Positions 1 to 6,659 of a DNA stretch of 7,669 nucleotides are shown one piece after another. A program made the translations under genes and the position numbers. Every line of letters starts with the position of its first letter. Positions within the stretch are counted from its first letter, which is position 1. This stretch comes from Minisyncoccota bacterium (GTDB lineage Bacteria; Patescibacteriota; Minisyncoccia; Phycocordibacterales; UBA9973): contig JAOAUE010000004.1 in the NCBI GenBank assembly GCA_030157745.1, positions 1 through 7,669 on the forward strand, in the 5' to 3' direction. Under the pieces are notes generated by a model. It was not told where the DNA came from and did no database searches. It saw only the letters and a program-made list of their open reading frames with translations.

Positions 1-167
1 TGGATAGACTTCTCATGCTCCTGTTGAATGAACCAAACATCCGTGAAGTGATGGCCTTTCCAAAGACAGGCGAGAGCAAGGATCCTATGATGGGAGCACC
101 TTCAGAGATTGCCCAAAAACAACTCGATGAGCTACATCTTGTACTAAAGAAGATAGAAAAAAAATAG
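1..167 (+). CDS. aspS: Aspartyl-tRNA synthetase, C-terminal fragment (5' end outside window)
   Basis: This is the last 54 codons of a gene entering from the left; the frame begins at base 3 and stops at TAG 165-167. It opens with DRLLMLLLNEPNIREVMAFP, matching motif 3 of class II aspartyl-tRNA synthetases (G-L-D-R, where the Arg contacts ATP) followed by the conserved I-R-[ED]-V-x-A-F-P-K stretch. It then reads DPMMGAPSE and ends with QLDELHL, as bacterial-type AspRS proteins typically finish. The enzyme charges tRNA-Asp in the cytoplasm. Only the catalytic-domain end is visible, so completeness and tRNA specificity (discriminating or not) cannot be judged. An intrinsic terminator lies 18 bases after the stop, so aspS ends its own transcription unit. 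Confidence 0.9.
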   Translation, partial: DRLLMLLLNEPNIREVMAFPKTGESKDPMMGAPSEIAQKQLDELHLVLKKIEKK

Positions 168-185
168 TTCGACAAGCTCACTATA

Positions 186-212
186 AAAAACCCCGCATGT
201 TACGGGGTTTTT
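186..212 (+). terminator. Intrinsic terminator of aspS
   Basis: A perfect 10-bp stem (AAAAACCCCG at 186-195 with CGGGGTTTTT at 203-212) encloses a 7-base loop. The GC core followed by five T residues is a classic Rho-independent terminator. The A-run on the left arm gives a U-run on the other strand too, so it could work both ways. Its right arm touches the scpA promoter: the TG of the extended -10 starts at 212. Confidence 0.9.
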
Positions 213-220
213 GCTATAAT
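212..220 (+). promoter_or_regulatory. Extended -10 promoter of the scpA-murG operon
   Basis: TGC-TATAAT is a perfect -10 hexamer (215-220) with the TGN extension at 212-214. No good -35 exists at the expected place (192-197 reads CCCGCA, inside the terminator), so recognition would rest on the extended -10. Initiation 6 to 8 bases downstream falls at about 226-228, only 3 to 5 bases before the scpA ATG at 231. This predicts a leaderless or near-leaderless mRNA. A second -10-like TATAAA lies at 220-225. Confidence 0.7.
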
Positions 221-230
221 ATAAAAACCA

Positions 231-1007
231 ATGCAAGCAGAAGCTACACAATTTCAAGTAAAACACGAACAGTTTGAAGGGCCGATTGAGGTCTTGCTTG
301 AGCTCATAGAAAAGCGCAAACTCTTTGTAAATGACATCTCGCTGGCTTCGGTCACAGATGACTTCATCTCTTATATACAAGGTAGAGGCATGCATCCAGA
401 ATACGTAGCATCTTTTCTCTCTGTCGCTGCAACACTTCTTCTCATCAAGGCGCGCTCGCTCCTTCCAAATATTGAACTTACAAGTGAAGAATCACAGTCC
501 ATTACAGAGCTCGAACGTCGCGTGGCTCTCTATCAAATCATTTCCGAAGCCTCTGTTTGGCTTACCAAAAAGTATGGCAAAAAAATATGTTTTGAAGGAG
601 CTCCGAGACTCTCTGGTGTAGTCTTTGCACCGGACCCAAATCTCCAAGTTTCAGATTTGGAAAGCTTAGCTCTAGGTACTCTCCAAAGAGTTCCTCCACC
701 TGAGCCCAAAAAGCCAGAGACTAGAGTTTTCAAAACTATTTCTATCAGAGAAGTCATAGATACACTTCATGAGCGTATCCAAAGAGCGTTGTCAGTAAAC
801 TTCAACGACATCATAATCAACGCTCCTGAAGGCGGACAAAAAGAGCAAAAGGTCTATGTGATAGTCTCATTTCTTGGTATGCTAGAGCTAGTTCGGAGGG
901 GTTTTGTGGATGCAGATCAAGATGACAATTTCCAAAACATCCGCCTCCAAAAACAAGAACCAAAAGATTTAGTAGAAGAAGATTCAGAGCAAAATGATGA
1001 ACAATAA
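231..1007 (+). CDS. scpA: Segregation and condensation protein A (kleisin subunit of SMC-ScpAB)
   Basis: ScpA bridges the head of one SMC subunit and the neck of the other and, with ScpB, forms the bacterial condensin that organises and separates sister chromosomes. The 258-residue length is normal. The N-terminal SMC-binding segment starts with FEGPIEVLLELI (15-26), followed by a helical region with FLSVAATLLLIKARSLLP (62-79), both hallmarks of the family. A low-conservation linker rich in Pro and Lys (about 153-165) leads to the C-terminal winged helix, where VSFLGMLELVRRGFVDADQ (212-230) matches the usual F-L-A-L-L-E-L pattern. The tail is acidic (EEDSEQNDE). It is first in an operon and overlaps scpB by 14 bases. 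The ATG at 231 has no ribosome binding site but sits just behind a strong extended -10, suggesting leaderless translation. Confidence 0.95.
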   Translation: MQAEATQFQVKHEQFEGPIEVLLELIEKRKLFVNDISLASVTDDFISYIQGRGMHPEYVASFLSVAATLLLIKARSLLPNIELTSEESQSITELERRVALYQIISEASVWLTKKYGKKICFEGAPRLSGVVFAPDPNLQVSDLESLALGTLQRVPPPEPKKPETRVFKTISIREVIDTLHERIQRALSVNFNDIIINAPEGGQKEQKVYVIVSFLGMLELVRRGFVDADQDDNFQNIRLQKQEPKDLVEEDSEQNDEQ

Positions 1008-1533
1008 CCTACCACAACAAATAGAGAGTTTACTTTTTGCTCTTGCTGAGGCTCAGAGCTACAAGAGTTTGGCTAGTAGATTGAATGTTTCTCTAGAAGA
1101 GGTCAAAGAAGCTGTTTCTGTTTTGGAAAAGTCTTTGGAAGGCCATGCTATGGTCTTGGCACAAAATGATCAAGAAGTCTCAATGGTAACTCATAGCGAC
1201 TATGCTCCGCTTATCGAAACTATCCGCAAAGAAGAACTTTCGAAAGAGCTTTCCAAAGCTAGCGCCGAAACTCTCTCCATCATTGCTTACCAAGCCGGTA
1301 TATCCAAAGCCCAAATAGAGTTTATCCGTGGAGTGAATGTTTCTTATACACTTCGCGCTCTTTCTATGCGAGGTCTCGTAGAGGCTCGTGGTAGCGGAAG
1401 GGCTGTGGGGTATTATCCGAGCTTGCAAATGCTTGAGCACTTCGGTGTTTCAAAAGTAGAAGAATTGCCTCACTTTGTTGAGACAGCCGAAAAGATCACA
1501 AAGTTATTAGCACAAGATAATCAAGAACAATAA
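994..1533 (+). CDS. scpB: Segregation and condensation protein B (winged-helix partner of ScpA)
   Basis: ScpB dimers bind the central part of ScpA and regulate the SMC ring. The 179-residue protein has the expected two winged-helix domains: the first at about 6-75 (start IESLLFALAEAQSYKSLASR) and the second at about 85-155. The diagnostic core is ETLSIIAYQAGISKAQIEFI (92-111), followed directly by RGVN and then LRALSMRGLVEARG. The usual G-R-P-x-x-Y-x-T segment has become GRAVGYYPS (135-143), a small departure before EHFGVSKVEELP, which matches the family end. The start lies inside scpA, with two consecutive ATG codons at 994 and 997, and either could be used. A 14-base overlap with scpA suggests translational coupling. 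No clear Shine-Dalgarno is present, only a weak AGAG at about -5. Confidence 0.94.
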   Translation: MMNNNLPQQIESLLFALAEAQSYKSLASRLNVSLEEVKEAVSVLEKSLEGHAMVLAQNDQEVSMVTHSDYAPLIETIRKEELSKELSKASAETLSIIAYQAGISKAQIEFIRGVNVSYTLRALSMRGLVEARGSGRAVGYYPSLQMLEHFGVSKVEELPHFVETAEKITKLLAQDNQEQ

Positions 1534-1534
1534 T

Positions 1535-2593
1535 ATGCAAAGTATTCAAATTTTAAACGTTGTAAAAATTTTCTTACCAACTGCGCTGACTTTTGCTATT
1601 GGCATACTCCTGACTCCCACACTTACAAACTTGATGTACAAGCATAAGCTCTGGAAGAAAAAAAAGAGAATAGATGACTCACAAATAACCAACGAACATT
1701 TTAAAAATATTAGTAATGCTAGTGCTGAAATTTCGACACCTAGAGTCGGAGGGATTATCATCTGGCTTTCTGTGACATTATCCATATTGATTATGTGGCT
1801 GATCTCCAAAGCCTTTCCATCAGACTTGTCTACCAAGCTAGATTTTCTCAGTCGCGGACAAACGTTGATACCACTTGCTTCACTTCTACTTGGATCTTTT
1901 ATCGGACTTTTTGATGACGCCGCACAAATAAGAGGAGCCGTTGATCGCATCAGTGATAGATATTTGAAGATTATTTCTATATCTGCCATAGGAGCACTCA
2001 TCGGTGCTTGGTTTTATTTCAAGCTCGGCATTACTTCTGTAGCGATACCTTTTGCAGGACACTTGGCGCTGGGCTGGTTGTTCATACCTTTTTTTATAAT
2101 TGTTTTGGTTGCGGTTTTCTCTGGAAGTGTGATAGATGGAATGGATGGTTTGGCTGGGGGAGTCTTGGCTATTATATTTGCCTCTTATTCGGCTATAGCT
2201 TATGGCAAAAACTTGGTGGATATCGCGGCGCTCTCTGGTGTTATCTCTGGAGGAATATTGGCTTTTCTTTGGTTTAACATTCCTCCAGCTAGATTTTATA
2301 TGGGGGAGACGGGGATACTTGGGCTTTTGGTTGTTTTGACGGTTATCGCTTTTTTGACAGATACAGTATTTATCTTACCCTTGATCGCTTTTCCGCTTGT
2401 TGCTACAACTGCTTCAAACATCATCCAAATCACCAGCTACAAATACTTTAACAAGCGCCGAGTCTTCAAAATAGCACCACTGCACCATCATTTCCACGCT
2501 CTGGGTTGGCCAAGAGAAAAAGTAGTTATGAGGTATTGGGTTGTCTCAGTTATTTGCGCTATCTTGGGTGTGGTAGTAGCTCTTATTAGTTAG
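1535..2593 (+). CDS. mraY: Phospho-N-acetylmuramoyl-pentapeptide transferase (lipid I synthase)
   Basis: MraY transfers phospho-MurNAc-pentapeptide from UDP to undecaprenyl phosphate at the inner face of the membrane, making lipid I. The 352-residue protein is strongly hydrophobic with about ten membrane helices, as expected. Visible motifs are TPRVGG (68-73, the P-T-M-G-G equivalent), FDDAAQ (126-131, the Mg-binding Asp pair D127/D128), VIDGMDGLAGG (199-209, the N-L-T-D-G-L-D-G equivalent), MGETG (256-260) and the histidine triad in APLHHHF (317-319 are HHH). Two departures stand out: the third catalytic Asp, normally in M-G-D-T-G, is Glu258 here, and the Asn three residues before D201 is Ser198. 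It begins one base after the scpB stop, without a Shine-Dalgarno. Other GlcNAc/MurNAc-phosphotransferases (WecA type) lack this HHH context, and the neighbours ftsW and murG also favour MraY. Confidence 0.92.
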   Translation: MQSIQILNVVKIFLPTALTFAIGILLTPTLTNLMYKHKLWKKKKRIDDSQITNEHFKNISNASAEISTPRVGGIIIWLSVTLSILIMWLISKAFPSDLSTKLDFLSRGQTLIPLASLLLGSFIGLFDDAAQIRGAVDRISDRYLKIISISAIGALIGAWFYFKLGITSVAIPFAGHLALGWLFIPFFIIVLVAVFSGSVIDGMDGLAGGVLAIIFASYSAIAYGKNLVDIAALSGVISGGILAFLWFNIPPARFYMGETGILGLLVVLTVIAFLTDTVFILPLIAFPLVATTASNIIQITSYKYFNKRRVFKIAPLHHHFHALGWPREKVVMRYWVVSVICAILGVVVALIS

Positions 2594-2598
2594 ACAAT

Positions 2599-3729
2599 AT
2601 GAATATTTTCAAAGACTCATTACAAAAACAAAATCCTTTTGATAAGTACTTTTTTTGGATAGTTATGCTTATTTCTGGACTTGGGCTTCTTTCTTTTGTC
2701 TCAGCTTCTTTGGGGATACTTGCAAAGAGTGAGAGCAAGTTCTATGGCGTACTTTTCAACCAAATAGTCTTGGGTTTTATTTTTGGTCTTTTGGTTTTGT
2801 GGATTTTTGCCCGTATACCTTATACTTTTTGGCGTAAGTATTCTTTTTATATTTTTCTGGCATCTGTAGTGCTGACTCTTTGTGTTTTTGTTCCCGGACT
2901 TGGATTTAGTCACGGTGGAGCTAGACGCTGGATATCTATCGGCCCTATCTCTTTTCAACCTGCCGAAGCGCTAAAGATCGCCTTCGTTATTTATTTTTCA
3001 GCATGGCTTGCTTGGACACGCAAGCGCCAAGAAGATATCAAGTTTCGTATCATACCTTTGTTCATCATTCTTTTGGTTGTTGCTTCATCACTTCTCTTTC
3101 AGCCAGATACCAAGAGTTTGATTCTCATCACTATTTCAGCTTGTGGCATGCTCTTTACCTCTGGAGTTTCTTGGAAGAAAATACTCATAATAGGAGTTAT
3201 TGGTTTCGGAGCAATCACCATCCTTGCTTTTGTCAGACCCTACGTTATGGATCGTATCAAGACCTTTATCAACCCTGCTAGTGACCCGAGAGGCTCCTCA
3301 TATCAACTCCAGCAGTCTTTGATAGCTATAGGTTCTGGAGGTGCATTTGGTAGAGGATTGGGACAAAGCGTACAAAAGTTTAGCTATTTGCCAGAGCCAC
3401 AAGGTGACTCTATCTTTGCCGTCATCGGAGAAGAGTTTGGATTTTTGGGAACAACGATACTACTAACTCTCTATGTTTTCTTTGCTATTCGTGGCTTCAA
3501 GATAGCATTGCGAGCACCCGATACTTTTTCTCGGTATTTAGTTGTAGGCTTGGTCACGCTTTTAACTGCGCAATCTTTCCTCAACATTGCTTCTTTGGTC
3601 GGGCTTTTCCCGCTAACTGGGGTACCGCTGGTTTTTATTAGTCATGGAGGAACGGCTTTGATGGTGGCTCTTGGAGCGGTAGGGATCATTTTGAATGTCT
3701 CTCGATACACCAAAAAGACTGTAGTATAA
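2599..3729 (+). CDS. ftsW: FtsW, SEDS-family septal peptidoglycan polymerase
   Basis: SEDS proteins polymerise lipid II into glycan strands in the membrane; FtsW does this at the division septum with a class B penicillin-binding protein. The 376-residue protein has about ten membrane helices. Family motifs are GGARRWISIGP (106-116) with FQPAEALK (119-126), FQPDTKSL (167-174), a YQLQQSLIAIGSGGAFGRGL block (235-254), YLPEPQGDSIFAVIGEEFG (263-281) and PLTGVPLVFISHGGTALM (338-355). Asp270 in the GDSIF motif corresponds to the essential catalytic Asp (E. coli FtsW D297). The paralogue RodA shares these motifs; the position between mraY and murG is the reason for preferring FtsW. The start ATG is five bases after the mraY stop, without a visible ribosome binding site. 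The gene stops at TAA, which overlaps a -10-like TATAAT ahead of murG. Confidence 0.92.
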   Translation: MNIFKDSLQKQNPFDKYFFWIVMLISGLGLLSFVSASLGILAKSESKFYGVLFNQIVLGFIFGLLVLWIFARIPYTFWRKYSFYIFLASVVLTLCVFVPGLGFSHGGARRWISIGPISFQPAEALKIAFVIYFSAWLAWTRKRQEDIKFRIIPLFIILLVVASSLLFQPDTKSLILITISACGMLFTSGVSWKKILIIGVIGFGAITILAFVRPYVMDRIKTFINPASDPRGSSYQLQQSLIAIGSGGAFGRGLGQSVQKFSYLPEPQGDSIFAVIGEEFGFLGTTILLTLYVFFAIRGFKIALRAPDTFSRYLVVGLVTLLTAQSFLNIASLVGLFPLTGVPLVFISHGGTALMVALGAVGIILNVSRYTKKTVV

Positions 3730-3730
3730 T
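3725..3730 (+). promoter_or_regulatory. Possible internal promoter (-10) ahead of murG
   Basis: A perfect TATAAT spans the ftsW stop codon and ends nine bases before the murG ATG, so a start here would give a leader of a few bases, like that predicted for scpA. However, there is no TGN extension (TAG precedes it) and no -35 at the 17-base position (3702-3707 is TCGATA). It may be chance in AT-rich sequence; it is kept because of its position. Confidence 0.25.
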
Positions 3731-3739
3731 GAAAGAACG

Positions 3740-4867
3740 ATGAAAATATTACTTACAGGTGGAGGAACAGGAGGGCATGTATATCCACTTTTTGCTATTG
3801 CCGAAGAGATCAACCGTATAGTTGATGAAGAAAAGCTACTAAATCTCAAGATATATTTTGCTTCTGATGGTCTCTATGACAGAGAAGAGTTAGAGAGACA
3901 GTTCATAACTTTTGTTCCGATAACTGCCGGCAAACTCAGAGTCAGACCTTCTCTTCGAACTATTTGGGATATATCCAAAATGGGTTTTGGGGTTGTCAGA
4001 GCACTCTTTACTATTTTTCGTATTTATCCTGACGTTGTTATCAGCAAGGGGGGATATGTTAGCTTTCCAGTTTTGTTTGCAGCAAGACTTTTGCGTATAC
4101 CAGTTATCATTCATGAGTCCGACACTGTTCCAGGTAGAGTAAATATTTGGTCTGGCAAATTTGCAAAAAAGGTAGCACTTTCTTTTTCGGAAGCAGCGAG
4201 TTATTTTGATCCAGCCAAAGTCTCAGTCACCGGTCAACCAGTGCGCAGATCTATCATCTCTGCTTCGCGAGAAAGCGCACTAGACTTCTTTGAACTTGAT
4301 CCACAGATACCAGTCATCGGTATCTTTGCTGGTAGCCAAGGAGCCAAAGTTATAAACGACGTGATACTACGTATACTCCCTGATCTTTTACAAAAGTACC
4401 AAGTCCTCCACCAAACAGGTCCCAAAAACTTTGAAGAAGTCAAAACAGATGTAGGTGTAATCATGGGGGATGATGTGCGCCGTAGTCGCTACAAACCTTT
4501 TGCCTTTTTGGGCGATGTCCAAACCAAAATGTTCGGTAGTGCTTCTACTATCATCATCGGGCGCTCGGGTAGCTCACTATTTGAAATTTCTGCTTGGGGC
4601 AAACCTTCTATTTTGATTCCTTATGCTTTGGCTCACGGTGACCACCAAAGGAAAAATGCCTATCACTACGCTCGAAGCGGAGCGTGTACTGTCATCGAGG
4701 AGGCCAATCTCTCTCCTAGCGTACTTAGTCACGAAATAGAAAATATTATTTCGAGCACAGAGCGTTACAACATCATGTCTTCTCGGGCCAAAGCATTTTT
4801 CAAGCCTGACGCCGCTAGAGAAATAGCAGTAGAAGCTATCAAGATAGCTCTCGAGCACGAAAAATAA
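3740..4867 (+). CDS. murG: UDP-GlcNAc:undecaprenyl-PP-MurNAc-pentapeptide GlcNAc transferase (lipid II synthase)
   Basis: MurG is a GT-B fold glycosyltransferase (family GT28) on the cytoplasmic membrane face. It adds GlcNAc to lipid I to give lipid II, the substrate of FtsW. The 375 residues are close to normal. The N-terminal domain carries the glycine loop TGGGTGGHVYP (6-16) and the KGGYVSFP loop (103-110), followed by HESDTVPGRVN (125-135), the counterpart of the common H-E-Q-N-x-x-P-G-x-x-N. The C-terminal UDP-GlcNAc domain shows FAGSQGAKVIN (196-206) and GRSGSSLFEISAWGKPSILI (274-293), where Glu282 is the uracil/ribose-contacting position, then HGDHQRKNA (299-307). It is the last gene of the scpA operon, ten bases after ftsW. 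Only a weak GAAAG precedes the ATG. No terminator hairpin with a U-run was seen between it and gltX. Confidence 0.95.
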   Translation: MKILLTGGGTGGHVYPLFAIAEEINRIVDEEKLLNLKIYFASDGLYDREELERQFITFVPITAGKLRVRPSLRTIWDISKMGFGVVRALFTIFRIYPDVVISKGGYVSFPVLFAARLLRIPVIIHESDTVPGRVNIWSGKFAKKVALSFSEAASYFDPAKVSVTGQPVRRSIISASRESALDFFELDPQIPVIGIFAGSQGAKVINDVILRILPDLLQKYQVLHQTGPKNFEEVKTDVGVIMGDDVRRSRYKPFAFLGDVQTKMFGSASTIIIGRSGSSLFEISAWGKPSILIPYALAHGDHQRKNAYHYARSGACTVIEEANLSPSVLSHEIENIISSTERYNIMSSRAKAFFKPDAAREIAVEAIKIALEHEK

Positions 4868-4892
4868 TAGTTTGACGTTTCTCAATTTTCTA

Positions 4893-4926
4893 CTTTTTTG
4901 TCAAAAAAGCCTTTATTTGCTAAAGT
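4893..4926 (+). promoter_or_regulatory. gltX promoter with overlapping dyads
   Basis: TTGTCA (4898-4903; 5 of 6 to TTGACA), a 17-base spacer, then TAAAGT (4921-4926; 4 of 6) with the TGC extension at 4918-4920. Initiation 6 to 8 bases later falls at 4932-4934, on the gltX ATG at 4934, predicting a leaderless message. Two dyads overlap it: CTTTTTTG-T-CAAAAAAG (4893-4909, across the -35) and CTTTA-N5-TAAAG (4911-4925, across the -10). Whether these bind a regulator is unknown. Confidence 0.65.
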
Positions 4927-4933
4927 GAAAGGG

Positions 4934-6304
4934 ATGGAAAACACTCAAAAGATAGTCACTAGATTTGCCCCAAGTCCGACAGGGCACATGCATGCAGGGA
5001 GTTATAGGACTGCTTTTTTTGCTTACCTTTTTGCCAAGCGAAATGCCGGCAAGTTCATCCTTCGTATTGAGGATACCGACAAAGAAAGATCCAAAGATGA
5101 GTACACACAGGAGATATTTAGCGTTTTTGAAAAGATAGGGATTTCTTATGATGAAAAATATATTCAATCAGAGAACATAGAGCGCCACAAAGAAATACTC
5201 AAAAGGCTAATCAGTGAAAACAAAGCTTATATTTCTCGTGAAGAAGCCAAGGATGGTAGCGGTGTCATCAAAGACATCATTCGTTTTCGTAACCCAAACA
5301 AAGTAGTAACCTTCCATGATCTTATTCGTGGATCTATCTCGACTGACACTACCGATCTAGGAGATTTTGTTATTGCAAAGAACATAGAAGAGCCACTTTT
5401 TCACCTCGCTGTTGTGGTGGATGATCATGATGAGGGTATAACACACGTGATAAGAGCTGAAGAGCATATCGCCAATACTCCGAGACAAATACTTATCCAT
5501 GAAGCATTAGGTTTTGATATCCCGCACTATGCGCACCTCCCACTCGTGCTTGCTCCTGACAAAACAAAAATGTCTAAACGCAAAGGCGCTATACCGGTAG
5601 TAGAGTACTTAGCTATGGGTTATTTGCCACAAGCCCTTTTGAACGCTATTTGTCTATGTGGATGGAATCCTGGGACAGAGCAGGAGATTTTTTCGAGGGC
5701 AGAACTTGAAAATATATTTGATCTAGAAAAAGTCCAAAAAGCCGGTGCTGTGTTTGGAGAAGACAAGCTTGCTTGGTTCAACAGAGAATACATCAAAAAT
5801 CTTTCTTCAGAAGAATTTTGGGATTATGCCAATCCTTGGATACCAAACAAATTCAAAGACAGCCCAATGCTTCCAAAGCTCGAAAGCATCATTCGTGATC
5901 GTATAGAAAAGTTCTCAGATATTAAAACTTTGTTTGAAGGGACTAGTCCTGAGTTTGCCGAAGGAGAAATGAGTTACTTTTTTGAAAAGCCAAAAGTAGA
6001 TGAGAAAATGCTTGCTTGGCTAAATCGCTCTGGTAAGAGCGATCGCCCGATCAGCGAAGCTGATTTAGGGAAAGAGATAGAAAAAGCCCATGAATACTTG
6101 AAACAGATAAAAACTCTTTTGGAAAGTTTGGAGACTTGGGATTACGAAAGTATCAAAGGAGCGATTTGGGATTATGCTAGTAGCGAGGGTAGAGGAGCTG
6201 TTCTTTGGCCAATGCGAGTTGCGCTCTCTGGAAGAGAAAAGTCCCCAGACCCATTTGAGATAGCAAGTATTTTAGGTAAAGAAGAAACTTTGAAAAGACT
6301 GTAA
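4934..6304 (+). CDS. gltX: Glutamyl-tRNA synthetase, compact variant
   Basis: This class I synthetase attaches glutamate to tRNA-Glu in the cytoplasm. From ATG 4934 the protein has 456 residues. The ATP-binding signature is FAPSPTGHMHAG (11-22, the HIGH equivalent) and the second signature is KMSKR (212-216). RIEDTD (44-49), GDFVIAKN (143-150), and HVIRAEEHIANTPRQILIHE (171-190) are typical GluRS blocks. The end matches the anticodon-binding domain: RGAVLWPMRVALSGREKSPD, then ILGKEETLKRL. The stretch between KAYI (97-100) and RFRNP (117-121) is only 16 residues, whereas the family usually has some 35-45 there including a C-x-C pair; no such cysteines exist. An upstream in-frame TTG at 4898 would add 12 residues but lies in the promoter's -35 and precedes the natural family start, so ATG 4934 is chosen. 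Discriminating versus non-discriminating activity cannot be told. Confidence 0.94.
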   Translation: MENTQKIVTRFAPSPTGHMHAGSYRTAFFAYLFAKRNAGKFILRIEDTDKERSKDEYTQEIFSVFEKIGISYDEKYIQSENIERHKEILKRLISENKAYISREEAKDGSGVIKDIIRFRNPNKVVTFHDLIRGSISTDTTDLGDFVIAKNIEEPLFHLAVVVDDHDEGITHVIRAEEHIANTPRQILIHEALGFDIPHYAHLPLVLAPDKTKMSKRKGAIPVVEYLAMGYLPQALLNAICLCGWNPGTEQEIFSRAELENIFDLEKVQKAGAVFGEDKLAWFNREYIKNLSSEEFWDYANPWIPNKFKDSPMLPKLESIIRDRIEKFSDIKTLFEGTSPEFAEGEMSYFFEKPKVDEKMLAWLNRSGKSDRPISEADLGKEIEKAHEYLKQIKTLLESLETWDYESIKGAIWDYASSEGRGAVLWPMRVALSGREKSPDPFEIASILGKEETLKRL

Positions 6305-6314
6305 AAATAAATAT

Positions 6315-6343
6315 GCCCTCCCCGTAACATGTACAGGGAGGGC
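6315..6343 (-). terminator. Intrinsic terminator of the 92-residue minus-strand gene
   Basis: An 8-bp GC-rich stem (GCCCTCCC 6315-6322 with GGGAGGGC 6336-6343) is extended by one mismatch and three further pairs around a 5-base loop. On the minus strand it is followed by a T-rich run (ATATTTATTTTTAC, bases 6314 down to 6301), so it fits termination of the minus-strand gene, whose stop codon (6343-6345) overlaps the stem. On the plus strand there is no T-run, so use by gltX, ending 10 bases before it, is doubtful. Confidence 0.7.
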
Positions 6344-6621
6344 TACCGTAGAAACGGCTCAAGAGGTGGCTTAAATATCCATCTTTTTGGGAACCACTTC
6401 TTCTTTGAAGGGCGACCGATGGATTTGGTAAAATAAAAAAAGTAAGGTTTTCGGCCGGGGGTTTGTTCAGCTGTTTTTGCTGGTACTTCTGCCGGGCCGT
6501 AATTGCTATTGCTATAGTGACCTTTGTCCGCCTTTTGCCAATAAATTTTGACATCAGGAGTTTTATTTTCCAAATTGACCACCAAAAGTATTTTTGCAAA
6601 AAATAATATTATTATCTGCAT
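6343..6621 (-). CDS. Small basic hypothetical protein, possible membrane anchor or signal peptide
   Basis: I do not recognise this 92-residue protein. It opens with a hydrophobic stretch, IIILFFAKILLVV (3-15), which could be a short membrane anchor or a poor signal peptide. A polar middle follows (ENKTPDVKIYWQKADKG, 18-34; NSNYGPAEVPAKTAEQTP, 38-55), then an aromatic, strongly basic end with KPYFFYFTKS and PSKKKWFPKRWIFKPP (11 Lys/Arg in the last 37 residues). It is held to be real because it forms a complete unit: a near-consensus promoter at 6660-6688, a leader of about 30 bases, the ORF, and a terminator overlapping the stop. It converges on gltX and diverges from the 67-residue gene. There is no Shine-Dalgarno; the leader before ATG is rich in A and C. 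A longer minus-strand frame at 6177-6599 covers the same bases but runs into gltX and lacks such signals. Confidence 0.6.
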   Translation of the reverse strand: MQIIILFFAKILLVVNLENKTPDVKIYWQKADKGHYSNSNYGPAEVPAKTAEQTPGRKPYFFYFTKSIGRPSKKKWFPKRWIFKPPLEPFLR

Positions 6622-6659
6622 ATTTTTTGGTTTTGGGTTGAAAAAACTCTTCTAAGTAC

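Noticed and set aside
168..230. tRNA-like TTCGA near 168 and other tRNA or rRNA signals in the window
   Set aside because: No cloverleaf pairing, acceptor stem or T-arm context could be built around it; no RNA gene is supported anywhere in the window.
1546..2001. 151-codon minus-strand frame inside mraY
   Set aside because: It is antisense to the conserved mraY coding sequence, with no signals of its own and a composition expected of a shadow frame.
4898..4933. TTG at 4898 as the gltX start, adding 12 residues
   Set aside because: It lies within the -35 box of the gltX promoter, and GluRS proteins normally begin only a few residues before the V-T-R-F-A-P-S-P-T-G motif, as ATG 4934 does.
6315..6343. 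Terminator for gltX on the plus strand
   Set aside because: The hairpin is good but is followed by TACCGTAG, not a T-run. The T-rich side is on the minus strand, so it is assigned to the 92-residue gene.
6346..6357. Small hairpin CCGT-AGAA-ACGG next to the terminator
   Set aside because: A stem of only four pairs inside the end of the minus-strand coding region; expected by chance.
6177..6599. 140-codon minus-strand frame overlapping the 3' end of gltX
   Set aside because: It overlaps 128 bases of a well-conserved gene, covers the same bases as the 92-residue frame in another phase, and lacks a fitting promoter-to-start distance and terminator.
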